A DNA stretch of 64,000 nt from Tetrahymena elliotti 4EA (Eukaryota > Ciliophora > Oligohymenophorea > Hymenostomatida > Tetrahymenidae). Each line of letters begins with the position of its first letter. The first letter of the stretch is position 1. This document shows positions 29,101-43,400 of the stretch, one piece after another. Made by a program: the position numbers and the translations under genes. The notes below the pieces were generated by a model that was not told where the DNA came from, searched no databases, and saw nothing but the letters and a program-made list of their open reading frames with translations. The DNA lies in contig JH720364.1 of NCBI GenBank assembly GCA_000231825.2, positions 119,138 to 183,137 on the forward strand. Direction: 5' to 3'.

Positions 29101-30009
29101 TTTAAAATAAATCAATTTTAATTAATATTTTAATAGTGAAGATAAATTTTCAATAGAACCTAGTTAGGGAAGACTTAATCCAGGTGAATTTATTGAACTA
29201 AAATTAACTCTAGAGGCTTCTCTTTAGCCATCTATTTATTCTGGAGAAATAGAATGTGCAATATACTGGGGTAATTAAGACCTTGCAAGTGGAAGTAAAT
29301 GAATTATTTTAGTAATTCTAATTTTAAAATTTAATTTGAATAAATTTTAGATAGAATGGTCACCACTATGACATCAGTATCTAGCAACTCGGGAGTAGAG
29401 AAGGAAACATTATTTTTGAGAATAAAAAAATCATCTAAATTGAGCAATCATCTTCAAAAAACTAAAGATAACTTACAAACTTAAAATTCTAAAGATCACA
29501 TGATGATGAATATAATTGGTTAAGCCATAAAAGATATATTGAACGAAGATAATTTATTTGATATAATAAAAAAAATAGATGATTAGCCAGTTTAATTATA
29601 TTAATAGTTTGACAAAGAAGACCCATTTGATATCACAATGGTTAGCAAAGGTTTAAATGATATTTTAGATATTAGTGGTATTGCTGATGATATCATAAAA
29701 GATTTAAAAGAAAGTTATGATAACAAAGATGAAGAAAATAATAATTTATCTGAATAAAATAGTTTTTCAGTTAATCGTTCTGATAGTAAATTTAACAACT
29801 AGTTAGTTAACAATTCAAGCATAACATACAACAAGCAATAAAAAAATAAAATGTATAATGACTATAGATAAATATTTCTTTAAGACGAATTCATAGAATT
29901 AACTGATTTAATATTTGAAAATACTTATTTCAACATAATACAAGAAGCCACCAGAAGGGAATGTGATCTATTAAGGGTTGGAAAGAACTTTATAGTTTCT
30001 CAAAAATGA
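23123..30009 (+). CDS. CFAP65: cilia- and flagella-associated protein CFAP65
   Basis: Axonemal protein of the central-apparatus/MSP-domain group needed for ciliary motility. Eight exons: 23123-24838, 24989-25380, 25429-25585, 25641-26229, 26449-27425, 28152-29041, 29137-29294, 29351-30009; 1845 aa (human about 1900). Repeated ASH/MSP immunoglobulin-like modules start with IDFGF-type strands (residues about 34, 235, 580, 1530). Diagnostic CFAP65 blocks are LPPFSGFVSCVGHSF followed by CRVGEVSYQSVELQNQGDTP, and near residue 1280 EPWADPG followed by IFQIIPKSGTLKPQQ, matching the human EPWVDPG and FSVSPKRGSLSPGQ region. Intron 5 is 726 nt. The frame is open upstream of ATG 23123 with coding-like composition, so the N-terminus may be longer. 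The last 200 residues are less conserved. Confidence 0.88.
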
Positions 30010-30722
30010 AATAGAATTAATCCAAAAAATAAATATTTTCTATTTGCCAGTTTATTTATTATTTTTTATCTAACATATCTTTATTCTTTTTTATTAAATT
30101 TAAAATAAAAATGTTTTAAAATTTGGTTTTTCATTAATAAAATTCTTTCGAAAAATTGCTGAAGACGAAAGTTGGTGTAGATTTATTTTGTAATTTTAAA
30201 GCAGTTAAATTTATTTTAATTTTTGTATTTTAATAATTATTTTAGTTTTTGTTTTTCTTCACAATAAAAAACGATTTCCAAAAAGTTAAATAATAATAAT
30301 TTTAATGATTATTTGAATAGATAATTTATTTGATTTTTGATTTTGTGAGTTTTTTAAAATGAAATTTTAATAATTTATCATTTTAATTTAAAATAAAAGT
30401 TTAAGAAGAATTTATTTTTTGTTTTTCTTCTCAATAAAAAATGATTTTCAAAGAGTTAAATTAAGATAATTTTAATGATTATTTGAATAAATAGTTTCTT
30501 TGGTTTTTTATTGATTAAGCTTTTCTGAAATTGAATTTTTATTTTCTACTTCTTCAAAAATTAGAGCAGTTACTTAAAATAAATAACTAAGAAAACTAAC
30601 AATAACAAATTTGCAAATATCTTATTATATATATAATAAAATTGTAAAACATTTACAAATATAAAATACACTTTGAAGAAAATATATTAGCAAATTAGTT
30701 AATTTAGTATAATTTAAGCAAA
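30010..30722. other. intergenic with direct repeat
   Basis: About 700 bp between CFAP65 and the B-box-like gene. It is dominated by a tandem duplication listed separately. No gene was recognised. Confidence 0.5.
30251..30540. repeat. tandem duplication, 170-bp period
   Basis: The block starting GTTTTTCTTC at 30251 recurs at 30421, exactly 170 bp later. The following 85 bp match closely: CAATAAAAAA, GATTT.CA, AGTTAAAT, then TTTTAATGATTATTTGAATA. The copies differ by scattered substitutions. Noncoding. Confidence 0.7.
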
Positions 30723-31638
30723 ATGGAAGAATAATTTTAAGATCCAGGAATGTGCTAACTTCATAATAGACCATTTGAATGTTATTCATTAGATGAGAAC
30801 TGGTAAAAATAATTTATTGATTAATTTGCTCATAATCATTTTTTAATATGCATATCGTAATGATAATTACATTTTATTTAAATACAGTTTAATATGCCCT
30901 TCTTGCTTGATGTTTGGTCCTTATTAAGGAAATAAGGTATGCAGAATAGAAGAAGCTGCAAAAAGGTTGAGAGCAAAATTATCTGAAGCAAAAGATTAAA
31001 GTAAAAGATCAAAAATATGTGTTTGAAAAAAATGAAATAACACTTAATATTAAATGCATTTTGCTTCTTTTAAAAGTACTGATAATAATTTTAAAAATAG
31101 ATATTTTACAATATGAGAGAACGGAAAATATCCTATTAGATATTAGACATACAAAAATTGAATGCGAAGAAAAAAAAGCTCAAATCATGAAAGAGGTTGA
31201 ATTAACTTTCTCAAACGTTATCAAAGTTTTGAAGTAAAGAAAAGAAGATGTTATCAATGAACTTGTCGAACACTTTAATTAATAAATAGAATCAGTATAT
31301 GAATAAGAATCTTAATGGTATATGCTTTTTAGAATTTATTAACTCAAATAAAGTGTAAAAATTTGAATATTAGGGTTGAAAAATAAGATACAGGAGCAGA
31401 GTTAGCTAACCTTTTAAAAGAGGAAAACGATCTAGTCTTAATTCAAAAATCAAATTTAATATTGAAGGGCATAGAATCTTTGAAAGAATCTTAACAATAC
31501 AAACAAGTTAAAATACTCAATACTTTAGATACAAACTTCAAAGCTTCAAAATTAGATTCCTCTATTAAGGAGTTTTTAAGAGATTTAGAAAAATTTGTTG
31601 TTAAAGGAGAAGTTATTACTATCTAATATAAATGTTGA
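30723..31638 (+). CDS. small B-box-like zinc-finger, coiled-coil protein
   Basis: Four exons in the ciliate code: 30723-30802, 30888-31000, 31101-31317, 31374-31638; about 224 aa. The N-terminus carries a Cys/His cluster resembling a TRIM-type B-box: Cys11-x2-His14, Cys20, Cys27, Cys30-x2-Cys33 (CQLHNRPFECYSLDEN, then ICPSC). The rest is predicted long alpha-helix with charged heptads (KIECEEKKAQIMKEVELTF, KQRKEDVINELVEHF), as in TRIM coiled coils. No RING or C-terminal SPRY domain. Intron 2 is the least certain: the frame inside it is also partly open, and donors at 31001 or 31019 both keep the phase. Role unknown; an RNA- or protein-binding adaptor is possible. Confidence 0.65.
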
Positions 31639-32037
31639 TGACTTTTTATTTATTTAATTTTTATAATCTTAATAGAATAATTTATATTATTTTAATTTCC
31701 TTTACTCTAAAAAAATATTCTAATTTATTTCAACATAATTATTTGTTGTTTTAAAAGGCATAGATATGATTATGTTTTAGGATCAAACAAAAACTAAATA
31801 CAATCTAATAAAAATAAAAAGATACTAAATTTTATATGTACTTAAATATAACTTGAATTTCAAAATAATTTATATAAATCAATATCTAAAATAATTTTTA
31901 ACACACAAACGATTTTTGAAAAAGATTCTAAATATACACACTCTTCAATAGTCATTGTCATTTATTTAATTTTTGAAAAAGCTATGACATAAGCAAATAA
32001 ATTTAAAAGCATCAAGATTTAATAACTTAAATTATGA
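31639..32037. other. intergenic, nothing recognised
   Basis: A+T-rich spacer between the B-box-like gene and the possible gene at 32038. No conserved element was seen. Confidence 0.5.
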
Positions 32038-33250
32038 ATGTAATTTAAGCAATATTAAGAAAGAAATTCTTAGGATAAAGATAAATTATTTGATTTTATT
32101 TTTTAGAAACTATAAATAAAACTTTCTTAGAAACAAAACTTTATTAATTAAGCTTATATGTTTGAATTTAAGTTAAATCACTAAATTATTTATTAAAAAT
32201 CATAACATTAAGCTATTTAAATTAATGCTAAAATTTATTTAAATAAAAGAGATTGCAACATATTATTAGTAATGAAAAGTTTATTTTAAAATCCTGTGTT
32301 ATAATTTTTAATCATTTTATTTTAGATTCACATAGATTCAACAATTTAGAAATATGTATTTGGAATAATGGGAAATCACTAGATTTATAAATAAATTAAT
32401 TCACCTTCTAACTCAGGTATAAATTCTGTTTAATTATTAGTGATAGTTAGAGCTAATTTAGAAATATAATATTACAATCTCTGCTAGCAAAGATCACAAT
32501 TTAGTTTCATCTACTTATCAAAATTCAATTTAAACTTTAATGAAAATGGCTATTAATTATTACAATATTTTTATACTTGATAATTATATTATAGATTATG
32601 TAATTTTAGTAGCTTAATTGATTGATAAAAAAAAATTACAATATCATACTTTGGAACATCATCCTTTTAAATTTTCAGGCTAGTTATTATGATGAATTAA
32701 TAAGCAATCGTAAGGAATTCAAATTATTTCACCATTTAACTGTGGGGTTACAAGATTGGTTAATCTTAAATGGATCAGAAATATTTTTAAAGATTAAGAC
32801 GCTGATACTTTGAGGCAATAAATGCATAAAACGAAATACTTAATGTAAATCCCTTTTTGGAAAGTTTAACAAAAATAACTATAGTTTGAAAAGCAATTCA
32901 AAAATAAGCCTAAATTACTTTAAGATGTGTAAAATGTGGTAATGTTATTATAATTGAAGATAGGTAGAAATGGATTCTTTTTTAAACAATATAAATTTAA
33001 TAACTACCATTGGGAATTTTTTTTACATCAAATTTATTATATGAGTCATCAATCCATTTTTTGGGGGTTATCTGTAGTAAAATACTCTTTTAATTCTTTT
33101 GTTATTATTATCTATCGAGGTTTGCTTAATTAATAGAAGCCTTATAATATGCAAATAAACATGATTAGCTCCCCCCTTTTGTTTTTTTAATTAATTTACT
33201 GTATGTAATATTTCTATTTCCAATTCTAATTTACTGTTTGTTAATCTTGA
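32038..33250 (+). pseudogene. possible decayed gene: two long TGA-free frames
   Basis: Two consecutive stretches look coding but do not join cleanly. The first, ATG 32038 to TGA 32578-32580, is 180 codons with protein-like content (QKQNFINQAYMFEF, CNILLVMKSLFQNPVLQFLI, KYVFGIMGNHQIY) that recalls ciliate receptor- or histidine-kinase-like proteins, though I cannot assign it. The second, 32696-33250, is TGA-free for 185 codons (GVTRLVNLKWIRNIFKDQD, HKTKYLMQIPFWKV). Between them an acceptor-like TTTTCAG near 32678 opens a different frame (ASYYDELISNRKEFKLFHHL) that dies at 32813. The pattern fits a frameshifted gene, but an unrecognised intron arrangement is possible. Confidence 0.35.
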
Positions 33251-34443
33251 TTTGATTTGTAAAATCTTAGTTTTAATTCTTCGCTATTTGCTAATTAATC
33301 TTAAGTTATCTTTGGTATTCATCTAGGAATTATGAATATTTGGTAATTAGGATACTGCAATTTTTCTCCTTCTTTAATTGTACAATTTTAATGTCTCAAA
33401 AATTTGTTAAAAGATCTATTAATTTAATAAAAATGTTTAAAAAGCAGAAATGAATAAAAAGGGATATCATTAAATTTATAAAAAATAGTAATTTTAGTTC
33501 ATCTTAAAATTTTACCTTGTATCAATTCATTAAAATTCTGAATATTCTATTTCTAAAAATTATAACTAAAATAATCAAAGCATGAATACCAGCTTTAATT
33601 AAATAGGAAGTTTCAAACAAAAATTTTTTCTTCTATCAATTTTTAATAGTATTCAAGCACTACAAATTTCGAGATTTTCCAATATAATATATCAATAAAG
33701 TTGAAAGTAAAATGACTATAAATTATTTCGCTACTTCATCTGATTAAAAAAATAATGATAACTCTATTTAATTCGTCAGTTTAGATCAGAGTGCGCAGAT
33801 AAAGAAAATACAATTTTGGAAAATAATCTGTATTATGATAATTTTGAAACTTTATTTCTTAAGGAACAATAAAAGTTCCGAACAAAATAAATGATAAAAC
33901 TCAAAATAATAATTGAATCATTAAAAAATTATTAAAAAGTTGTTAATTAAACATTGAATTAAATTATTTTTTTGTAAAATAAGTAATATTATCTTTTCGA
34001 TAATTAAATTTATGTTTACTTTTTTGAACTCAAAATTTGTAAAATGTAAAATAATTTTTATTTTTTAAAAGAAAGAAAGCTAAGTAAACAAATTTAGACT
34101 CTAAAGTTAATTAATTTTACTGAACTAATAATAACTTTCATGGGCATGTTAATAAGTAAATTACAAAATTTCAATTTGCTAGTTAGTAAAAAGTAGTTGT
34201 TTTTAATCTTTTATAAATATAAAAAATAAATACAAATATGCTAAAAGTATGAATAATACTATTAGTACTGTGTGAATTAATTAATTAATTAATAAAGAAA
34301 AGTTATTTATGTTGAGATTTCATGCTAAAACTTAATATTCCTTTTATAATTAAATTGTAAATTGACATCATATTTTTAATTAAGTTAAAAAAACTCAAAC
34401 AAACAAACAAACTAATATAAGAAGTTAAGAAAAGAGTAAATAA
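33251..34443. other. intergenic, nothing firmly supported
   Basis: About 1.2 kb before the giant membrane-protein gene. A 60-codon frame at 33712-33894 has one hydrophobic stretch but no other support. No RNA gene was recognised. Confidence 0.4.
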
Positions 34444-37400
34444 ATGTTTTTCAATAAAATATTAGTCATATGCCTATTAGTAATCAAACAAATTTACAGT
34501 TAAGCCGAAAATTGCTTGTACACAAATCCGCATGAAACAAATTTTAGTAGTTGCTTAGAATGCGAGTAAGGCTATACTTACAACTCAGATAATAATTTAT
34601 GCGTAAAATCAAAATGCTAAAACTTTCAATATTTTGATGTAGACAGATTAACTTGCAAATCAACTTGCTCAAATAATCAAGTGATGTATTAATATTCACA
34701 TTTATGCTAATAGTAATACCTTTGTCCTAATTTGATTGAAGTTGGAAAATCATTTAATAGTGGCATTGTTAATTAGTTCTTTTTGAATAATTATCATGAT
34801 GGAAAATCTCAATTGTAGTCAGATATAATAACCATAAGTTAATAAGATAAAAATATAATCATTTGGGATGCTAATACTGGAAACATGAAGACTTACTTTA
34901 TTGGACATTCATAACCCGTAATCATAAGTAGTTTTGATAATTACTAGCAATTATTGGTGACATCTACCTAATAAGGAGAAATTATTATATGGGATTATAT
35001 TTAAGGTAGAATTTTGAATTAAGTTTAGTGGATTAACTCTATGGGAGAATAGATCACTTCATAGAGCGTGATTGATGTAGAAAATTCAAAAATAACTATG
35101 TTTGGATTCTAAGGAGAGTTTTATCTAGTTAACTACAAAACTCTTGAGATTAATTTATTTATCGCACATACTAATATTGTGTAAAAAGTAATATTAATAA
35201 ACTAACTAAACGCAATTTCTTATGGAGATGATGGATTGATACTTTTATGGAATACTAGCAGCGAAAAAGGCTATGCTACTTTAAAATCAAATAATAGTAT
35301 TTGTCCTTTCAAGCTAGACTATATAATAAAGAGCAATCAAAGTGATAATACATCAATATTAGAAATAGTTTTCTTTGGAAACATAAAAGAAGTAGAATAA
35401 ACTAGCACTTACATTGAAATTATTTAAATTGAATAGCAATTTCCAATTAAAAACTGCAGCAATATTAATAACATCTTAACTTACAAAATTGACTTTTTAT
35501 TTTCAATTAAGAATTTTTTGATTGATGATTTTTCTTAAAATATAATTGTATATTCATAAGTAAATATTGATGGTTTGTCTTTCAATAAAGATAAATTAAA
35601 ATGGGAGTCAATTTTCAGTTATAAAGTTAATAATTTAAATATTAATAACTTTCTTATAAACTAGCTATATATTTCTTAAAAAAACTTATTTCTTTTAGAT
35701 TAAGATGGAAGATTAATTATTCTCGACTATGCTTAGGAGAATAATAATTATACTATTTAGCCATTTAACAATAATGTTAACTTATAGTTTAAATTAAAAA
35801 GAGGAGGAGTTAATGGTATGATATTATCACAAAAAAATTAGGCCCTTTACATATATGGATAATAAGTAGTTTGTTTAGATTTGAATCAAAATAAAGTATA
35901 GTTTATAATAACTAATTTTTTACCTTCTTAATTAAAGTAAAGATAATAAATAAACTAAGTCAAATTTTCTATTAAATTCCAAATTATTATTACAACCGCA
36001 AATAATGGTCTACTGTTTATGTATAATTATTTAGATGGGAGATTATTAGGCTATTTAATCCATCCTTAATATACTTTATAATAAGTTAAATAAACTTAAC
36101 TTTATTCAATTCACTTAAAGATTGTGCAAGAGACAACAATATGTGCTTCTTACAGTGACTAAACTGTGGTCTGTTACAATTTGAGTCAAAGCAATAAATT
36201 TTAAATATTTCAATTAGATTCTAAGATTTTTGATCTACTTGCAGATAATACTCTTAACAATATTGTAGTCCTCACATTAAGCAAAGCAATTATTTATAAC
36301 CTCACTTCTGGAAATTCTATTTCTAGTGTTTCATGTGATTAATGTTTTTATTAAAATCGGTTTCTTCCTTCCAAATCATGGCTTAGCACATACAATAGCA
36401 TCGGCTCCACCTACGTTTGGTCTTATCCATCACTTAGTCTTTAATTTTTTGCAGATAATAGTGAATAAAATCCAACTGGTTCTCTCATATCTAAATAAAA
36501 TGACATTAGTGACATTAATATAAACCTTACCTATCATTAAAATGGCTTGCTGATAATTCGCTACTACAATCTAACCTTTTATAAATCTGTACAATATAGA
36601 GCCTAATTAAATATAGTAAATTTTTTAATTATTTTGGTTTTTAATTTTAAAAGAAAATTTAATATTTAAAAAATTACTTTTATCATAATTTTTGAATGAT
36701 AAAGAAACATTTTTAATTTATTTTTAATTAGTGTGGTATTTCATATCCCATATAGATATGGTGTACAACATAAATTGGTACTATAGCAGTTTTTGGGATT
36801 TTTACAAATTATGCAGGGGAAAAAAACCTCTATCCCTTTCCTATATTATATGGTAAATTCACAAGCTAAGGTGATTTAGCATTTGTTCTTATGGATTATG
36901 GATCGTATGGAACAAGTTTATAAGTGGCAAATATGCGAGCTCTAACAACTGATTAAGCATTCAATACACCAAATCAAATAATTTCTTTTTATATAGATGA
37001 AAATTTATAGCGAGTTTTGGTTGGTGAAGATACAGGAAACTTACAAGCATTTTCGTATAATAAAAAAACTAACTAAATATATTTAAATTTTGGGAATTAT
37101 ACAATAACCAAGCTCATTCCTATTGAGTCAAAATATAAGCTTGTTGTATTATGTAATTCAATAATAATTAAAAACTACTTTACTATGGACACATTTAGGT
37201 AAAATCAAAAATTATTATTTTTTTTTTTACTAATTAACTTCTAAAATTAAAAGAGAAAATAAAGATCATATTGCCTAAGTTCAAGATGCTATTATTGATG
37301 ATGACTTAAATTTAATCATAAGCTTTAGTCAAGATCCAATTAAAAATGTTCATTACTGGTTTTATATTGATAATAAATCAGGCTTTTTATTAGGACACAC

Positions 37401-40400
37401 ATCTCCTGTGACTAACATAATTTAAGACAAATATTCAAATTCTATCATATCAAGTGACTCTCAAGGAATATTGATAATCTGGAGCTTATAGACTTTCTAA
37501 AAGGTGTCAAAAGTAGATACTCTATATGACTCAACTAAAATAAGATAATTAATATTAATTCCTAATTTAATTAATTAAATTATCATTTTAGGTGGAAATT
37601 AAACAATTATTTTTAACTTCAATACAAAAAAAATTATATCTAAAATATAAGTATCTGAAACTTCTAAAATGATTATTGACATTGATTATAATAATTTACT
37701 AATCTACGATCTTAATATAAAGGTATACAACTATTAATTAGGAACCAAAATATCTGAACTATCTGGGTTTGATGGAATTGTCAAGGAAGTTTTAATTTTC
37801 AACAACTATATTGTAGCATATGCTAACTTAAATATTCTTTCTTTTGATAGAGTTAATTTCTACAATATGCAGGCTGGAAAATCAACAATAGAAATTTACA
37901 AGGCATTGATTATATAAAATCTTTTCATATTTATCAGTAATTCATAAAGCAGTAATATAAAACTTTGGGATTATACAACCGGAACAATGTTAGCAGATAT
38001 GGAAAATACATACTATCCTTAGAAGATTAAATAAATTTATTAGGATTCAAGTGCTAAACTCTTAATAGCCATAAATGTTGAAAATTAAATATTTATGTAC
38101 AACCCATTTACAAGCGCAATAAGTAAAATTACTTAGTTCTTATTAGTAGGAACTCCTCCAAAGAGTAATCTTAATAACCTGATTATTGATTAGTAAAATA
38201 ACTTGATGTTTATCTATTCTACTTAAGATGTTGAAATATGGAATTATTATGTTTATTTAGGCTCGTAAGGTCAAAGGATGACTATACCTAATGATAATCA
38301 AATTATTTATATCTACAATCAAGTTAAAGGTAAATGTTTTTAGCAAATTCATATATTTATTTATTAATATGTAAAATAGACTAAATATTATTCTTTGACA
38401 AAGAGTAAAATGTTTGGAACTTTTAGGATAATTAACTTTAATACTTAGTATATTTAGAAGAGTAAGTAAGGTTTGCAATATTAAAAAATGAGGCTATAAT
38501 TGTAGGATTGGATGATAGATTAGTGATTTATGATTAAAATTTTGATCAAAAGTATTAATTTAATGTCACTGTGATTTAATACTTTAATGAGAATAAAATT
38601 AATGACATTTTTTTCTTAGACGATTCTTTTAATTTATATTAAATGCAAATTTAAAGTGATTTTACAATGAAAACAATTTCAAAATATGTAATACAGAATT
38701 CTATGAGAGTCCTAGAAATCAAAAGTAATGTAGATTTTAATCATCTAATTCTCACTGACATTAATGGATAACTTACTATTGTAGACTATTAGAAAAATTA
38801 AATATTGTAATAAATAAGTAACCATTCTGGGCCAATCAGGCAAGTCTAGTTTAATTCTAATACCAACATGTAATAGATTTTTTTAAATTGATAATTATTA
38901 TGTAAATTAATATAAATAAAATATTCAATTAAATAAATTAAAGGTTAATAACTTGTTCAGATGATAGTACTATTCTTATCTATTAATACATGAAAGAAAA
39001 AATTACTTTCAGTTAAAATATAACTTAATCTGGGTAAATTCTTAAAATGGTACTAGACACAAAACAGAGTAGATTATTATATTGGATTAACTTAAATTAA
39101 TATGTAAATATTTTAGATGTTTCTAATAATTTTGTGAAATTTAACAGCATATTAGCTCCTGGAAATACTTGTGTTAACATCAAAATTAACTACAAATATA
39201 ACTTCCTCATTATTTATAACTTATTCTAAATTAATATTCATTAAAATGATAATTTGAAACTATTATGGTTTATCCGTCATCCTCAAGAAATAAATGATAT
39301 AATAAATATATTAATTTTAAATGAATAGTTATTTTTGATTGTTACTAAAAACTGCTTATAATTAGCCTTATTATATTAGCGTTCTATACAATTAATAAAA
39401 AAATATACTATGAGTGATTCTCAACTTATTTCAGCAAGCATAACAAATAATTTTATAAATCTAAAAGGCATCAATTAAGAAAATATTTACAATTACACTA
39501 TGGTATAAGATTAAAGTAGTTTTCCTTCTTGTATTCAGTAAATAAATAATCCAAAATCTTAATTTTCTTTATAGAGATCTTATTTCCTTCTATAAAATTC
39601 TTTATAAAATTCACAATTAAAGATGAATACTATTCAAATAGTAATTATGATTGAAGATGATCCGTCATTTTATTTGTAGAGATAAGATAGTATCATTAAA
39701 AATGGATTAGAAAAAATTGTTCTAAAATACTACTGCTTAGATAAGTTAGAAAGTAAAAAGAATACCCTTTAGATGTTTACTTAACCAGGTGATTACAATT
39801 TAGATTCTCTTACAATTTAAAATTGTATTTTAAATTTGAATAATAACTATCTTTATGTTTTCGATTCTAATTTAAGAAACTTTACTTTTAGCCAGATATA
39901 TTATCATAATAATTAGTTTTAAAATATAACTCTATATTTTAGAGATATAGATATACTAATTATAGATGAAATGTCTTTAACCTCATCATCACTCTTATTT
40001 AGTGTTTAAGATAAAAACCAACCTAATACCTTCTATGCAGCTAGAAATGGACAAATACTCTATATCAATTAACTAGAAATAATTAATTGCACTATTCAAA
40101 ATACTATCTTATTTAGTATTGTTGGCTTTTCTGAAGTTATAATCTAAAATCTTTTTTTAAAGAATTTAACAATTGCAGGAAGTAGCTAATACATTTGTCT
40201 TTTTGAGTTACTGAATATCAAAGCTTTATCAATAAAAAATATATACATTTAGGATATTAAAAGCAATACCCCAAGTACAATCTTTAACATAGGAGGAATT
40301 TATTATAATCACATTTAGAACATAACTTTTTTTAATTCAGAAAACTGCTCACTTTTTTAGTACTAAAAGCAATTTAATGTAGACACTTATTTTTAAACTA

Positions 40401-43400
40401 TCAAAAACGATTACTTGATTTTATAAGATGTATAAATAAGCTTTATTTAAACCCTAATTCCTTTAATCAAAGTAGAATCTGACTATTTTCAAGCCTCCAA
40501 TTTAGTAATTTTCAATATAACTTGTATAGGATGTTATGGTACTGTTTTAAATTTATAAAATTCTTAAAGTATTATTGATTCGAGTATACTTAACAACAAT
40601 ATCGGGTTTTATGGAGGATCAATATATTCGATTAATTCATAAAAATAATTTTTAATAACTAATACATCAGTATCTTTTAATAAAGCATAGTCAGGAGGAG
40701 CTATATACTTAGATTAAAGTGATTTGATTATATTAGACTGTAATATTACCCACAATTCTGCATACATAGGAGGAGGGATAAGATACTTGAAAATTATTCC
40801 TAAGGCTATTTAAGATTTACAATAAAATAGTACAAATAATAATATCATAATGTTGAATACTGCATCCATTTTTGGAAAAAATATAGCCTCTTACCCAAGA
40901 GATATTGCTATTATGAAAACGAACTAAGATGATTCCTTTTCAAGTATTTTTATGATAACAAATTAAAATTTTTAAAATAATATTTTTTTCTTTTAAAAAA
41001 AAAAGTTCAAAGAATAGGTCACCAGTATATTGTAACAAATTTCAGAAGTGGAGATTATTTGAATTTAATAGTTTAGTTTATTGATGAAGAAGAAACTATT
41101 TTAAGGATACCAAAAATAAGGTAAAAAGAAATATCAGAAGAATTATTCTCAGAAATAAGCAAATTTAGTTTAGAATTTGAAACTAATAATTAAACTCAAA
41201 TCACTGGTCAGTCATTTATAAATATGGAATAATATGATATAGAATAATTTGGATTTAAAACTGATCAAACTATTCTACTAGCAGAGCCTGATAATGAATT
41301 TACAATTGTCTTATAGTCAGATTCAATTAAAACTTTAAACGCTTAAAAAGATAAATTCAACTCAGAATAATTTAGATAAACATTAAGGCTTTAATTTAGA
41401 GATTGTGAAATAGGAGAGATTTACATTCCTTAGTAATTTAAATTCTTTTTCTTTAGTTTTTTAAATTCATTTTAAAATAGAAATCAAGTTCAAAATTCCT
41501 ATTGTAAGCCATGCCCTAATGGATAATATTCCTTAAAAAAATCCAATAAACAATCTGAAAATATGAATTGCATAAATTGTCCATCTTAAGAGGCAGTTAC
41601 TTGTTAAGGCAAAGAAATAAAAATAAGGAATGGGTATTGGAGAAAAGACAATATGACTGATAATATTGTGTAATGTAACGAAAATCTAAAAAGTTGTGTT
41701 GCAGAAGATCCAGAAAATAAATTTTACTGTAAAAGAGGTTATATCGGTCCTCTCTGTGAATAATGTGATTCTACAGGAGAAGTTTGGAATGATATTTATG
41801 TGAGCCTGGGTTAATATTAGAATTGTGTTTTATTTAGTGATATCAACACATATTTTATTTAATTATTTTTTATTTTATTTGGGGTGATATTTTATATCAT
41901 TTATGGAATAAAAAAGACTATACAAAATGCTAGAAAAAATTTGTATTGTTATTACTTAAGAATTATGGGCATCGCGTGTTTTGGATAATATGAAAAAGGA
42001 GATAGGTCTAATGTTTACATAAAACTAATTATGCACTTTTACTATATTAGTTCACTGGTTTAAAAACATTTAAAAATTGAACTTCCATTTGATTTTGTGT
42101 CTCAAGCTGTTAGTACACCTATTTAATCATTTTAATTGGCTAAGCTAACCTTTACTTACTTCAAGAAATAAAATGAAGAGTAAGATATTTTTGGGTATTA
42201 AATATTTTTAGTTACCATACCTTTCTATTTTACATTGATATCCTTAATTGTGCTTTTAGCAGAAGCTTATTTTAAGTAAAAGTAGCTCAATAGAGGTACT
42301 TTGATAAATAGTATTGTTTTCATCTTTATCTTTTTCTAACCAGATATTTTGGCGAATGTAATTTAAATGATAGAATGTAGATAAATAGGGGATACTTAAT
42401 ACTTATCTTTAGACCTTCTCTAGTTATGCTATAATCCAAAACATCTAAAATATGTATTTCTATTTACTGTCCCTATGATATTACTTTGGTCTATAATATT
42501 TCCTTGCACTTTGCTCTACTAAATTAGAAAATATAAAAAAGAACTTTACAAATGCCAGCCTACTATCAGATATGGGTTTTTATACAAAGAATATAGAAAT
42601 AGTGAATACTATTGGGAATTTGTAAAGATGAGTATGAGAGTTATAATTATATTTTTAAATACTGTACTGAATGAAAAGTATTGGGTAGTGTGCTAATTAA
42701 CTATTTTGATTTTAGTTTTTTACTTTGCCCTTACAATTAATTATAATCCTTACAAAAGCAAGATAAATAACAAGTAAGATTAAATAGCTCATTTGGTTTT
42801 AATAGTAGTGTACATCCTGTACAGTATTTATTTGTATCTAAATCAAACAAATCAAAGCTATCTCTTACAATTTATTATATCCATATTAAATTATGCATAT
42901 TTGATCTTTCTCTTTTACTCAATAATAACTGAAAAAGTATCTACCTTCTTCCATAGATAAATAATGAAATCTCCAAAAATACTATCTATTTTACTTAAAT
43001 ATAAATGCTGCTAATCATTTTTACAAAATCCTAAATACTCTTAAAAAACAAACTAGGTTACTGTATTTAAAAGATGGAAATTATTGAGATAAATTATTTT
43101 AAATAAGGATAAATCTATAACAAAATACCGAGATACTATCATTCAGAATTCCGCTTCCTAAAACTAAAGTTAATAAATTTAAAGCTACAATAGTCTCTTA
43201 CATAATTCAAAATTTCAAAATAAGATAAAGAAATATTAAGCTAGTCTTTAAAATTCTTTCTCAGCAATGAAATCAGAAGATAGTCCTTGGAAATAAAAAA
43301 CTAAATCAATAGACACAACAACTTATTAGCCTTCAACGTTAAAGACTTAAAAATTAGAAAATAGCAGTCACATTTTAGGAGCAAGCTAAGATATTCAAAA

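Noticed and set aside
23123..30009. HYDIN or CFAP47 as identity of the ASH-domain protein
   Set aside because: The EPWADPG...IPKSGTLKPQQ and LPPFSGFVSCVGHSF blocks and the overall length fit CFAP65 better.
33712..33894. 60-codon frame with a single hydrophobic stretch
   Set aside because: Too short and without any recognised similarity.
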